Assembly: GCA_021799035.1 (NCBI GenBank)
Contig: JAJZBG010000005.1
Coordinates: 23,910 to 87,909 of the forward strand
Direction: 5' to 3'
DNA from: Actinomycetes bacterium
Lineage (GTDB): Bacteria; Actinomycetota; Acidimicrobiia; Acidimicrobiales; Acidimicrobiaceae
DNA length: 64,000 nt
In this document: piece after piece, positions 8,333 to 15,518 of the stretch
Layout: the number at the start of each line of letters is the position of its first letter
Position numbering within the stretch: the first letter of the stretch is position 1
The notes under the pieces: model-generated
What the model was told of the DNA's origin: nothing
Seen by the model: only the letters and a program-made list of their open reading frames with translations
Database searches by the model: none
Translations under genes and position numbers: made by a program

Positions 8333-9916
8333 CTAACTCTCATCTTCCGCCCATGACCTGAGCAAGCGTGCAACTTCCACCGGGTGCTTGCCAATCTGCG
8401 CATTAACTTGAGCAATCACAGCGTCAGGGGCGCCTTCCAACGCCGCAACTGGCGGAACCAACGATTGAGAAGTTGCCTGCTCTTGGTCTAAAGCGAGCAA
8501 CCTCGAAGCCTGTGGCGTCAATTCAGACACATCAATCTCCTGGTATATCGGATTTCGAGCTGCCTTGAGTGCGAGGAAAAGCATTGCACCGATCAACAAG
8601 AGGACGCCGAGGCCTTCGGCTGCATGCTCTTCAAGCTGGCGTCGTGCTGCTGCGCTGGCTAATGCAGATGCCTTAGAAGTGCTGACCTTTGCGAAAGGCA
8701 GTTGACTCACCACGAGCTGGTCACCGGCTTTCGTGTTCAACCCGGCTGCCGCGGTGATCAGCGATGTTATTTGCGCCTGATTCGGCTTTGGACTCGTGTT
8801 CGAGTTCAATATCACTGCCACAGAGGTCTGTACTACCTGCCCGGGAGCCTGCTTGATCGTCTGGGTCACCTGGCCGACTGCATTTGTCACCTGGCTGCTG
8901 GTCGATGTTGAACTGTAATTTCCATTTGTAGTTGCAGGAGGCTGGCCGGCACCAATGACTCCCGAAGGCGGAGCGCCGGTTCCCGTGTAGGTCTGCTTGG
9001 TGGTGCTCTGACTAGTGTTTGCTGTGATCGGCTGACCCTTTGCGTTCACCTGCAACCCTGTAGTGGTTGTGCTTTGCTGATTGAAGTTGAGCACTGCATG
9101 GACCTGGACTGCAGAGTTTCCGACTCCCAGCACCCTGTTCAAGAGCTGCTCGATGGAACTTGCGAGCTGGTTGTCATAAGCCGTTGTCTCTTGGCTCTGA
9201 GTACTGGCGTCACCAAGTGAGGACCCACCAGGAGTTGATAGTACGTTCCCGTGGTTATCTACCAGAGTTACGTTCGACGGTGTCAGATTCGGAGTCGCAG
9301 AAGCAGTTAGATGGACTATGGCCTGCACCTGTCCTGATGTAAGCGTGACCCCGGGTGCAAGATTGACAAGAATTGAAGCAGTCGTAGGAGGCTGATTGCC
9401 GATTGCGAATGCACTCTGAGATGGGACCACAAGATTTACTTGCGCCGATTGCACACCCTGGATCGACTCGATAGTCTGCGCCAACTGCCCCTCGAGAGCT
9501 TGCTGATACTCGACTTGCTGGACGAACTGCGATGTCGTGAATCCACTCTTCTCAAGATTCGAGAATCCTACTGTCCCTGTGCTGGGAAGACCTTGTTCAG
9601 CAAGGACGACTCGCTCCTGATCGACCTCACTTGCAGGCACAAGAATCGTCGATCCTCCATTTGTCAGCTGGTAGGGGACTTTGGCTGCATTCAGCTGAGC
9701 CACAACAGCCCCCGAGTCGGCTGGCTGCAAATTGGTGAAAAGCGGCTGGTAATTCGGCTTTGACTCGTAACTGGTGAAAAGAACAGCGGCCCCCACTAGA
9801 CCGAGTAATGCCAGTACCGACACGATCTTCTGGCCCAGCGTAAAGCCAGAAAGCGCCGAAGCTGCCCGGCTCCTAGCCGAGTTGAGTGCCTCAATATTTA
9901 TAGGTAGTAGGGCCAT
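8333..9916 (-). CDS. fliF: Flagellar MS-ring protein FliF
   Basis: Forms the membrane ring on which the motor and export gate assemble. The protein has an N-terminal transmembrane segment (IVSVLALLGLVGAAVLF), YscJ/FliF ring-building motifs (YQPLFTNLQPADSGAVVAQL in the first 100 residues), a second transmembrane segment near residue 435, and the C-terminal FliG-binding tail (VARLLRSWAEDES). Start choice: ATG at 9916 has AGGTGGG four bases upstream; a GTG at 9925 would start right at the fliE stop without a spaced ribosome site. Length of about 527 residues is normal. Confidence 0.95.
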   Translation of the reverse strand: MALLPINIEALNSARSRAASALSGFTLGQKIVSVLALLGLVGAAVLFTSYESKPNYQPLFTNLQPADSGAVVAQLNAAKVPYQLTNGGSTILVPASEVDQERVVLAEQGLPSTGTVGFSNLEKSGFTTSQFVQQVEYQQALEGQLAQTIESIQGVQSAQVNLVVPSQSAFAIGNQPPTTASILVNLAPGVTLTSGQVQAIVHLTASATPNLTPSNVTLVDNHGNVLSTPGGSSLGDASTQSQETTAYDNQLASSIEQLLNRVLGVGNSAVQVHAVLNFNQQSTTTTGLQVNAKGQPITANTSQSTTKQTYTGTGAPPSGVIGAGQPPATTNGNYSSTSTSSQVTNAVGQVTQTIKQAPGQVVQTSVAVILNSNTSPKPNQAQITSLITAAAGLNTKAGDQLVVSQLPFAKVSTSKASALASAAARRQLEEHAAEGLGVLLLIGAMLFLALKAARNPIYQEIDVSELTPQASRLLALDQEQATSQSLVPPVAALEGAPDAVIAQVNAQIGKHPVEVARLLRSWAEDES

Positions 9917-9925
9917 CTCACCCAC

Positions 9926-10273
9926 CTAGACCGGCATGTTCATGATCGTGTTCAATGATGTAACCGCCTTGCTGGTGACGGCACTTGCAAGCTGAGTCGC
10001 AAGCTCCGCCTCTGTTGTCGCAACGGTTGCATCGACGGCGCTCGCTGTCCCTGCAGCAGCGTCGAGAGAGGTATTTGTCGCAGCGTTTGTGACACTGTTG
10101 AGGGAGTCAATCGCCTGGCCCAGAAGATTCTGAAAGGAGTTCGCGGAAGAGGCGGAACCTGTTGTTCCAACCGAACCGCCAGCAGCTGCTCCACCAAGCG
10201 CAGAGCCGCCCTGCACTGCGCCAAGCGACTCCATGGCGCCTATGGAAGGGATGGGGGGAATTGCCGGAATCAT
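9926..10273 (-). CDS. fliE: Flagellar hook-basal body complex protein FliE
   Basis: Adapter between the MS ring and the proximal rod. The 115-residue product has the FliE core (SFQNLLGQAIDSLNSV) and the diagnostic C-terminal end LNTIMNMPV, matching the family's YxEIMxMxV. The N-terminal third is glycine- and alanine-rich and poorly conserved. It lies two bases after flgC and directly before fliF, the usual flgB-flgC-fliE-fliF order. Confidence 0.92.
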   Translation of the reverse strand: MIPAIPPIPSIGAMESLGAVQGGSALGGAAAGGSVGTTGSASSANSFQNLLGQAIDSLNSVTNAATNTSLDAAAGTASAVDATVATTEAELATQLASAVTSKAVTSLNTIMNMPV

Positions 10274-10275
10274 CT

Positions 10276-10698
10276 TCAGGCCTTGATATTTAGTATCGAG
10301 GAGTAGGCGCTCTTCGCGTGCGACATTACTTGTGCGTTTGCCTGGTAGGAAAGCTGAGCTTGCGCAAGATCAGTCATTTCGGTCCCAAGATTCACAACAG
10401 GATAAACAACGTTCCCTTGGGCATTGGCCAGCGGATTCCCAGGATCATGCACCAACTCTCCAGCTGCTGAACCTAAATCGATGGCATTTACCTGTACACC
10501 CTCAGCGACACCTGCAGATCCCGCCGACCCGGGCACAACGCGCTCTCCCGCCACGACGTACTGGGCCTGGTAAACAGGGCTTCCAGGAGTGACGGCATCA
10601 TTCATATTCGCGACGTTGCTGCCGATGGTGTCTAACCATGTTTGATCGACGGAGGTGCCTGTGCCTGAAATGTCAATTGCGCTCCAGATCGAACTCAC
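10276..10698 (-). CDS. flgC: Flagellar proximal rod protein FlgC
   Basis: Rod subunit, 140 residues. The N-terminal rod signature is WLDTIGSNVANMNDA, and the C-terminal helix TDLAQAQLSYQANAQVMSHA matches the FlgC/FlgE/FlgG tail. GNVVYPVVNLGTEM is the FlgC form of the pre-tail segment (usual: G-x-V-xxPNVNxxxEM). The GTG start has TAGGAG five bases upstream. It sits between flgB and fliE. Confidence 0.93.
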   Translation of the reverse strand: MSSIWSAIDISGTGTSVDQTWLDTIGSNVANMNDAVTPGSPVYQAQYVVAGERVVPGSAGSAGVAEGVQVNAIDLGSAAGELVHDPGNPLANAQGNVVYPVVNLGTEMTDLAQAQLSYQANAQVMSHAKSAYSSILNIKA

Positions 10699-10706
10699 TT
10701 TAGCTC

Positions 10707-11045
10707 CTAGGCGTTAAGGGCATCCGAGAATATTGTGAACTGCCCGCTGATTGCGTTGTCCAAGGTCTGGTTTTCTAGATTGTTCTTCATCATCAAGGTT
10801 GTTTCAGTAGGCAACGAAACGTTGTTGCCATTCGTCCCAGAGGCCAAACCCTCCGGCAAGGTTTCGATACGAGCGACGCCGCCGGATTTCAAAGCCTGAG
10901 AAAGCGATGACTCGAAGCTCACCTTGTCTGCCTGATAGTTCGGGGTGTTCAGGTTGGAGATGTTGTTGGCGATTACCTGCTGCTGAGTAACCGTGGCGTT
11001 GAGAGCGAACTGCAGGATGCCGATTGATTCGGTAACGTTAGCCAC
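10707..11045 (-). CDS. flgB: Flagellar proximal rod protein FlgB
   Basis: First gene of the 10-kb flgB-flgE operon, encoding a rod subunit. The QQVIANNISNLNTPNYQADKV stretch (shown in part: NNISNLNTPNYQA) is the FlgB N-terminal signature, and the C-terminal helix follows after a short middle. Start choice: GTG at 11045 has AGAGG seven bases upstream, better than the GTG at 11060, which lacks a ribosome site. A sigma-28-type promoter lies 76-104 bases upstream (11121-11149). Confidence 0.92.
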   Translation of the reverse strand: MANVTESIGILQFALNATVTQQQVIANNISNLNTPNYQADKVSFESSLSQALKSGGVARIETLPEGLASGTNGNNVSLPTETTLMMKNNLENQTLDNAISGQFTIFSDALNA

Positions 11046-11120
11046 GATAGTACCTCTCACGAATAATATGGGGTATTAGCCGTCGTGGCCCAACTTTCGA
11101 GCGTTCCTTGCTCGTCGATA

Positions 11121-11149
11121 TATACGGCCCACCCCTTCAGATAGTTGAG
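11121..11149 (-). promoter_or_regulatory. Sigma-28 (FliA)-type promoter of flgB operon
   Basis: On the minus strand CTCAA (11149-11145) is followed by exactly 16 bases and GCCGTATA (11128-11121). The same layout occurs in front of fliC, flbD, flgN, flhA and the large glycosyltransferase gene. It resembles the TAAA-N15/16-GCCGATAA promoters of FliA/SigD/WhiG factors. Predicted start of transcription is near 11114. Confidence 0.75.
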
Positions 11150-11252
11150 GGGTAGACTAAAATTTTTATGTCAACCAATGACTCGATGTCGAATCGACCT
11201 GGACAAGACTGATTTGCACGCCCAAAACTCGACCGATTGTGCCCAACGTCTG

Positions 11253-11280
11253 AAAAGCAGATCCGAGGCTTCCATCTGCT
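11253..11280 (-). terminator. Rho-independent terminator of the fliC-fliD-fliS operon
   Basis: On the minus strand a 7-bp stem AGCAGAT/ATCTGCT (arms 11274-11280 and 11256-11262) with an 11-base loop is followed by TTTTC. The stem begins in the stop codon of the last gene of the fliC operon and so separates it from the flgB promoter. Confidence 0.65.
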
Positions 11281-11564
11281 CAGCCGCTCAGATCCACATA
11301 GCTGGCTGGAACGTTCTGATGCGGGCTTCGCAAAGCAACGGGCAACCTTTGATCGATGCCGGCGAGCCGCTCCTTAACCTCCAATGCCAACTGTGCAAAG
11401 GCGACTGCAAAGCGATCTACCTCATCCTTACAATCCAGGGGAAGCTCGCTGCACGGAGCCTCAGGCGCTGTAGGCAGGTCGGACCCTAACTGAATAGATT
11501 TGCTCATCGATTCCAGGTACTTTTCCAGCTGGGCGAGGTACTCAATCCATGTAGGGGCTGACAT
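11280..11564 (-). CDS. Small helical protein after fliS, FliT-like position
   Basis: A 94-residue soluble, acidic, helical protein (WIEYLAQLEKYLESMSKSIQ, later VDRFAVAFAQLALEVKERLAGI). No family motif is recognised. The ATG at 11564 overlaps the fliS stop by 23 bases and has GAGGAG four bases upstream inside fliS, so it is translated with fliS. FliT, the FliD chaperone, usually sits here and has this size and helical make-up; the sequence alone does not prove it. A terminator begins at its stop codon. Confidence 0.65.
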   Translation of the reverse strand: MSAPTWIEYLAQLEKYLESMSKSIQLGSDLPTAPEAPCSELPLDCKDEVDRFAVAFAQLALEVKERLAGIDQRLPVALRSPHQNVPASYVDLSG

Positions 11565-11943
11565 CACTCTCCTCGTGGGCACTAACCGCAATTCGCCATG
11601 CCTCGTGAATCGGACGAAACACATCTGTGCATTCCCTCACCAGTGTCGGATCTTTTTCAAGGTTGGCCTTTACTAGATGCCGCTCGAGGAAGGCGTAGAT
11701 CGCGAGAAGCTCCCGCCCCCCTTTGAAGCCATCGGGATCCAGCGAGCTTTCCAGCATTCGTACAATTCTCTGTGCATGTTGAAGGTTGCTGTTGGCAGCC
11801 TCAAAATCGTTCATCTCAATTGCCAGCTCGGCGCGAGCCATATCTGCCGCCATGCGATCGCACAACATGACTAGGAGCTGAGGACCATTTGCAGTATTGA
11901 CTGCCTGGCTTTTATATGCGGCAGCAGGATTGCGGTTTGTCAT
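11542..11943 (-). CDS. fliS: Flagellin export chaperone FliS
   Basis: Binds the C-terminal helix of newly made flagellin and keeps it soluble until export. The 133-residue product has the FliS N-terminus (AYKSQAVNTANGPQLLVMLCD, residues ~9-29; family pattern Y-x5-V-x-TA-x-P-x2-L-x2-L-Y-D) and a four-helix body. The ATG has AAGGAG five bases upstream. It lies 9 bases after fliD, in the fliC-fliD-fliS order. Confidence 0.92.
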   Translation of the reverse strand: MTNRNPAAAYKSQAVNTANGPQLLVMLCDRMAADMARAELAIEMNDFEAANSNLQHAQRIVRMLESSLDPDGFKGGRELLAIYAFLERHLVKANLEKDPTLVRECTDVFRPIHEAWRIAVSAHEESDVSPYMD

Positions 11944-11952
11944 GATGACTCC

Positions 11953-14493
11953 TTACCCCCCGCCAGTCGATGTCGAGCTGCTGCTTGACAGTGATGAGGT
12001 AGGTGACGATGAGGTAGATGACGAAGATGCGAACGAGGACGACTCTGATAAGAACTTGCTTATCGAATTGAGCTGAGCCAAAGCTTCTTCCATTTTCGTG
12101 AACTCCTGTGTCAGCATCTTCTTTTGCGTGTTGACAAGCTGTTGCTGAACAGCAATCTCTCCGGCTACTCCATTGAGCGTGTTATTGAGTCCGGTGATCG
12201 TGGATGAAATCATCCCTCCCGGACTCAGCGTTGCCTGCTCTGAGAGATTGGCGAGGCTTTGTGCAAACCCAGGGCTGTAACCAACGGAGCCAAGCGTCGT
12301 TGCCGAAGTGATACCTGGGGTGGTGACCTGGAGGACTAGACCGTCTGCTGGATTACCCGAGCTGTCGAGGGTTAGGGTCTGTCCTATCCCTGTAGCCGCC
12401 ACCCCGTTTATCGTTCCTACAACATCCTTGCCACTATAGGTGCTGCCTCCGGTTGTTAACCCGAGCTGATCCGTGCCCGACGCGCCGACACTAAACGTGG
12501 CGGCAGAGCCATAGTCTGCTGAGCTGAGCTGAACATTGTAAGCCCCAGAGGTCCCCACTAGAGAAGCTGAGACACCAATTCCGGCAGCGGCCATGGAAGC
12601 GTTGATCCCACTTATAACGTTGGAGATGCTTTCTCCTGCCGACGCCGCATATGTAGCAGAAGCAGACCCAGAAGTGATCGTGTAGCTCTCAGCCGAGGCC
12701 AGCGTCGAACTTGCGGAGCTGAATGAGACCGAGCCTGTATCGATTGCTTGAGAGGCAGACTGGCTTATCGAGACGGCATATGTTCCAGGGGTTGTGGTAT
12801 TACTGGCCCCCGCAACAGTCACCTGCCCTGAATAGCTTGAGCTCGCGGGTGAAAAGGACCCTCCCTCTGTGAACATGGCTTGAACCGCGGATGGATTTGC
12901 ATCATATGCAGTCACAAAAGCGTTCTGATCAAAGGTGATAGCACCCTTAGACGTTATTGCCAGACCGGCTGACGAGCCAGCGGCGCCATCCCAACCTGCG
13001 GCAGAGTTGCCAATCACGTTTCCTACCAACGAAAGCACCTTTTGTGCAAGTTCGGTAAGCGCCGTCTGGCCATTAAGGGGACCTGCAGTGTTAGTAGAGG
13101 GGTCATAGGCGGTGTAGGTCGATATATCAGACAGCAGCTTGTTTGCTGCTTTCACCAGAGCGGAAACCTGCCCGGCCACTTGCGTACCGTCAGGCGATAC
13201 CGTGAGGGTAACAGGTGAAGCACTCACCTGGCTCAAATTCACCGTAACCCCTGGAAGTAGGCCTGTCACTGCATTTGTCGAGGAGGTCACCTGATAACCA
13301 CCTGTGCCACCAACCGCCACGATCGCGTTCTGAGCGGCTGTCGTTGTCTGCATAGCACCAAGTGAAGAACCTGTAAAAGCCTGTGTATCGATCGTTGCCG
13401 CTCCAACAAGGCCGGTTTTGTTTGAGGTTATCTCCAAGGCATAGGCATTCGTCCCCACTTGGAGCGCAGTGGCAGTGACTCCGGCGTTGGCACTATTGAT
13501 AGCGCTTACCACGGATGCCAGAGAACCATTGCCAACCGAAACATTTTGCGCAGTCATCGTCCCCACGCTCAGACCACCCGACAGATTGGCGGTTATCGTG
13601 CCCCCAGTGCCGGAGTTGAGAGTGACCTGAGTTGTGCCGGATCCGGAAATACTGCTGACGGTATTGGAGGTGCCATCGACATTTATGATTCCATCGGTCC
13701 CGTACACAATGGAACTGGTCGAAAGACCTAGAGTTGAAAGTGAAGTGCCGCCCGTGATCTGGAGAGATGCGCTGGAACCCTGTTGAGCGGTCGCAATTGA
13801 GATGACTCCACTGGCGTTAACCGAAGCATCCAGCGTGCCTCCTGATGCTTGGGAAATAGCCTGAGCTAGCTGGCTTTGCGTATAAGTCCCAGAGGCAATG
13901 GTGAGTGTCGTTGAAGTTCCATCGATGTTTGCGGTGATCGTATTGTTTGACGAGCCTATAGTAATCGATGAACCAACAGCCGAGGTCGCGCTTACATTAG
14001 CTCCCGCGGAAGCCTGAGTAACGCTTATTGCATGGGAACCTGCGGCAAGGCCAGATGTGCCACTAAAGGAGCCGATACCAATGGCGGCACCTCCGGCACC
14101 GAATAGGTAGTTGCCTGAAGCTACTACATCGTTGGTAGCCGAAACGGTCCCAGCCGATATCTGGGTCGAGCCTGTCGCTAGTTGATCTACCGCAAGGGTA
14201 ATCGATCCTGCACTCGAGCCTGATGAGATGGAGCCGGTAGCGACAGAAGGGTTGGAAGAACTTGCTGAAAATGCCTGATCGAATGCAAGGGGGCTCGCAA
14301 GCGCGTCTCCTGCCTGTTGCAAAGAGAGGAGATCCGAATTGAGAGTCTGATAGTCAGAGATCTGAGTGTTGAGATTGGTCTGCTCAGTCTGCAGGTTCTG
14401 CAAAGGCTGATCGAAGCTCATCATCTCGGCATTGATTATTGCAGTGGTATTGAGACCTGACTCTATTCCGCTAAAACTGATTGGCGCAGTCAT
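11953..14493 (-). CDS. fliD: Flagellar filament cap protein FliD
   Basis: Caps the filament and guides flagellin polymerisation. N-terminal motif (FSGIESGLNTTAIINAEM, residues ~6-23) and the C-terminal helix near LNNTLNGVAGEIAVQQ fit FliD. At 846 residues it is far longer than usual (400-500) because the middle carries repeated Ser/Thr/Gly-rich FlagIN-like domains (e.g. SISNVISGINASMAAAGIGV). The protein ends in a ~35-residue Ser-rich tail, SSSFASSSSTSSSPTSSLSS and onward. Surface-exposed hydroxyl-rich segments would suit O-glycosylation, an inference strengthened by the glycosyltransferase gene nearby. Confidence 0.92.
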   Translation of the reverse strand: MTAPISFSGIESGLNTTAIINAEMMSFDQPLQNLQTEQTNLNTQISDYQTLNSDLLSLQQAGDALASPLAFDQAFSASSSNPSVATGSISSGSSAGSITLAVDQLATGSTQISAGTVSATNDVVASGNYLFGAGGAAIGIGSFSGTSGLAAGSHAISVTQASAGANVSATSAVGSSITIGSSNNTITANIDGTSTTLTIASGTYTQSQLAQAISQASGGTLDASVNASGVISIATAQQGSSASLQITGGTSLSTLGLSTSSIVYGTDGIINVDGTSNTVSSISGSGTTQVTLNSGTGGTITANLSGGLSVGTMTAQNVSVGNGSLASVVSAINSANAGVTATALQVGTNAYALEITSNKTGLVGAATIDTQAFTGSSLGAMQTTTAAQNAIVAVGGTGGYQVTSSTNAVTGLLPGVTVNLSQVSASPVTLTVSPDGTQVAGQVSALVKAANKLLSDISTYTAYDPSTNTAGPLNGQTALTELAQKVLSLVGNVIGNSAAGWDGAAGSSAGLAITSKGAITFDQNAFVTAYDANPSAVQAMFTEGGSFSPASSSYSGQVTVAGASNTTTPGTYAVSISQSASQAIDTGSVSFSSASSTLASAESYTITSGSASATYAASAGESISNVISGINASMAAAGIGVSASLVGTSGAYNVQLSSADYGSAATFSVGASGTDQLGLTTGGSTYSGKDVVGTINGVAATGIGQTLTLDSSGNPADGLVLQVTTPGITSATTLGSVGYSPGFAQSLANLSEQATLSPGGMISSTITGLNNTLNGVAGEIAVQQQLVNTQKKMLTQEFTKMEEALAQLNSISKFLSESSSFASSSSTSSSPTSSLSSSSSTSTGGG

Positions 14494-14529
14494 TTTCTTA
14501 CCTTCAGCTTCTGGGCCAGTGGATGAGAT

Positions 14530-14565
14530 ACATCACTCCCAGGAATCCGATCCTGGGAGTGATGT
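14530..14565 (-). promoter_or_regulatory. Strong hairpin between fliC and fliD
   Basis: A perfect 15-bp inverted repeat (14530-14544 and 14551-14565, arms CATCACTCCCAGGA and its complement) with a 6-base loop lies 8 bases past the flagellin stop. No U-tract follows on the minus strand. It may be a partial terminator or a 3' stabiliser that keeps flagellin mRNA far more abundant than the downstream fliD part. Confidence 0.7.
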
Positions 14566-14573
14566 CGGGACAG

Positions 14574-15407
14574 TTACAACAGTTTTGTTGCCAGACTCGG
14601 TAGCTGTTGAGCCTGAGACAACACTGCCACACCACCTTGTTCCAAGATCTGCAACTGCGTGAACTGAGTGGTCGCCTGAGCTACGTTGACATCGACCAGA
14701 TTGGCGTGCGCAGACTGGATATTCTCTTGCGCCGTCGTAAGGTTCGCGGACAACGCTGTGAGCTGGTTCTGAGTAGCGCCGATCCCAGCCGCCATCGTAG
14801 CGACCATACTGATTGCCGCCTGCACCGCAGTCATAGCCGCCTCGGCAGCTGTGACTGTCCCGATCGACACTGCTGACGTGTTCACGCTCAAGGCACTGGA
14901 GTCAGCCGCGCTGATGGTTATCGATATCTGATCGCTTGACTGATTGTACGGACCCACCTGGAAGGTCTGGTTCGCGTAGCTTCCGTTCAGAAGAGAAGTG
15001 CCACCGAAGTTTGTGCTTGAAGCGATCTGATCGAGCTCATTCTGAAGAGATGCGAACTCACTTTGGTTGGCTGCCAGGGTGCTCGAACTCTGAGTACCTC
15101 CGTTTGCCGCTTGCGTAGCTAGGGTGTTCATCGTTTGGAGAATAGATGACTCCTGGCCCAGAGCCCCTTGTGCCGTCTGGAGCACCGACACTGCGTCCTG
15201 AGCATTGCTTATAGCCTGAGTATAGCCATTGGCTTCCTCCTGAAGGTACTGACCAATGACGTATCCTGCTGGGTTGTCGGCAGCTGATTGGATCTGAAGA
15301 CCCGAAGAAAGCTGACCGACGATCTGCGTTAATGCACTGTTTGTTTGGTCCAATGCGTTGTAAGAGTTTACAGCCGCTTGGTTGTAGTTGATGAGAAGTC
15401 CCGACAT
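14574..15407 (-). CDS. fliC: Flagellin
   Basis: Filament subunit, 277 residues. The N-terminal D0/D1 helix reads INYNQAAVNSYNALDQTN then LSSGLQIQSAADNPAGYVIG, and the C-terminal D1/D0 helix reads QENIQSAHANLVDVNVAQAT then QILEQGGVAVLSQAQQLP; both are flagellin signatures. The central domain is short (~60 residues), so the filament surface domain is small. The ATG has AGGAGG upstream. A sigma-28 promoter lies at 15475-15503. FliS and the FliW/CsrA pair encoded nearby are expected to control its export and translation. Only one flagellin gene is present in the window. Confidence 0.96.
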   Translation of the reverse strand: MSGLLINYNQAAVNSYNALDQTNSALTQIVGQLSSGLQIQSAADNPAGYVIGQYLQEEANGYTQAISNAQDAVSVLQTAQGALGQESSILQTMNTLATQAANGGTQSSSTLAANQSEFASLQNELDQIASSTNFGGTSLLNGSYANQTFQVGPYNQSSDQISITISAADSSALSVNTSAVSIGTVTAAEAAMTAVQAAISMVATMAAGIGATQNQLTALSANLTTAQENIQSAHANLVDVNVAQATTQFTQLQILEQGGVAVLSQAQQLPSLATKLL

Positions 15408-15468
15408 GGGATTTGTCCTCCTGCTGACATAAATGCTTCCCTAAAGAAGTTGAAGCTTCCTTGCTCCG
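15408..15468 (-). promoter_or_regulatory. Flagellin mRNA leader with several GGA motifs, candidate CsrA target
   Basis: The predicted ~60-base leader contains GGAGCAAGGA at its 5' end, AGGGAAG in the middle and CAGGAGGACA at the ribosome site. CsrA binds GGA motifs; in Bacillus subtilis it blocks the flagellin ribosome site and FliW relieves this. Genes csrA and fliW are present 6 kb away. The site assignment is inference from motif content. Confidence 0.45.
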
Positions 15469-15474
15469 AAGCTT

Positions 15475-15503
15475 CTTACGGCCCAGTGTCCACCAAAGTT
15501 GAG
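15475..15503 (-). promoter_or_regulatory. Sigma-28-type promoter of fliC
   Basis: CTCAA (15503-15499), 16 bases, GCCGTAAG (15482-15475) on the minus strand. Predicted transcription start is near 15468, giving a leader of about 60 bases. The promoter lies just past the end of the upstream glycosyltransferase gene. Confidence 0.8.
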
Positions 15504-15518
15504 GGTCATTTCAATTTT

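Noticed and set aside
15452..15475. Two GAAGCTTC palindromes able to form an 8-bp hairpin with GGAGCAAG loop in the flagellin leader, a textbook CsrA site
   Set aside because: The 5' arm lies between the -10 element and the predicted transcription start (about 15468), so it is probably not in the RNA; only the GGA motifs are kept as evidence.
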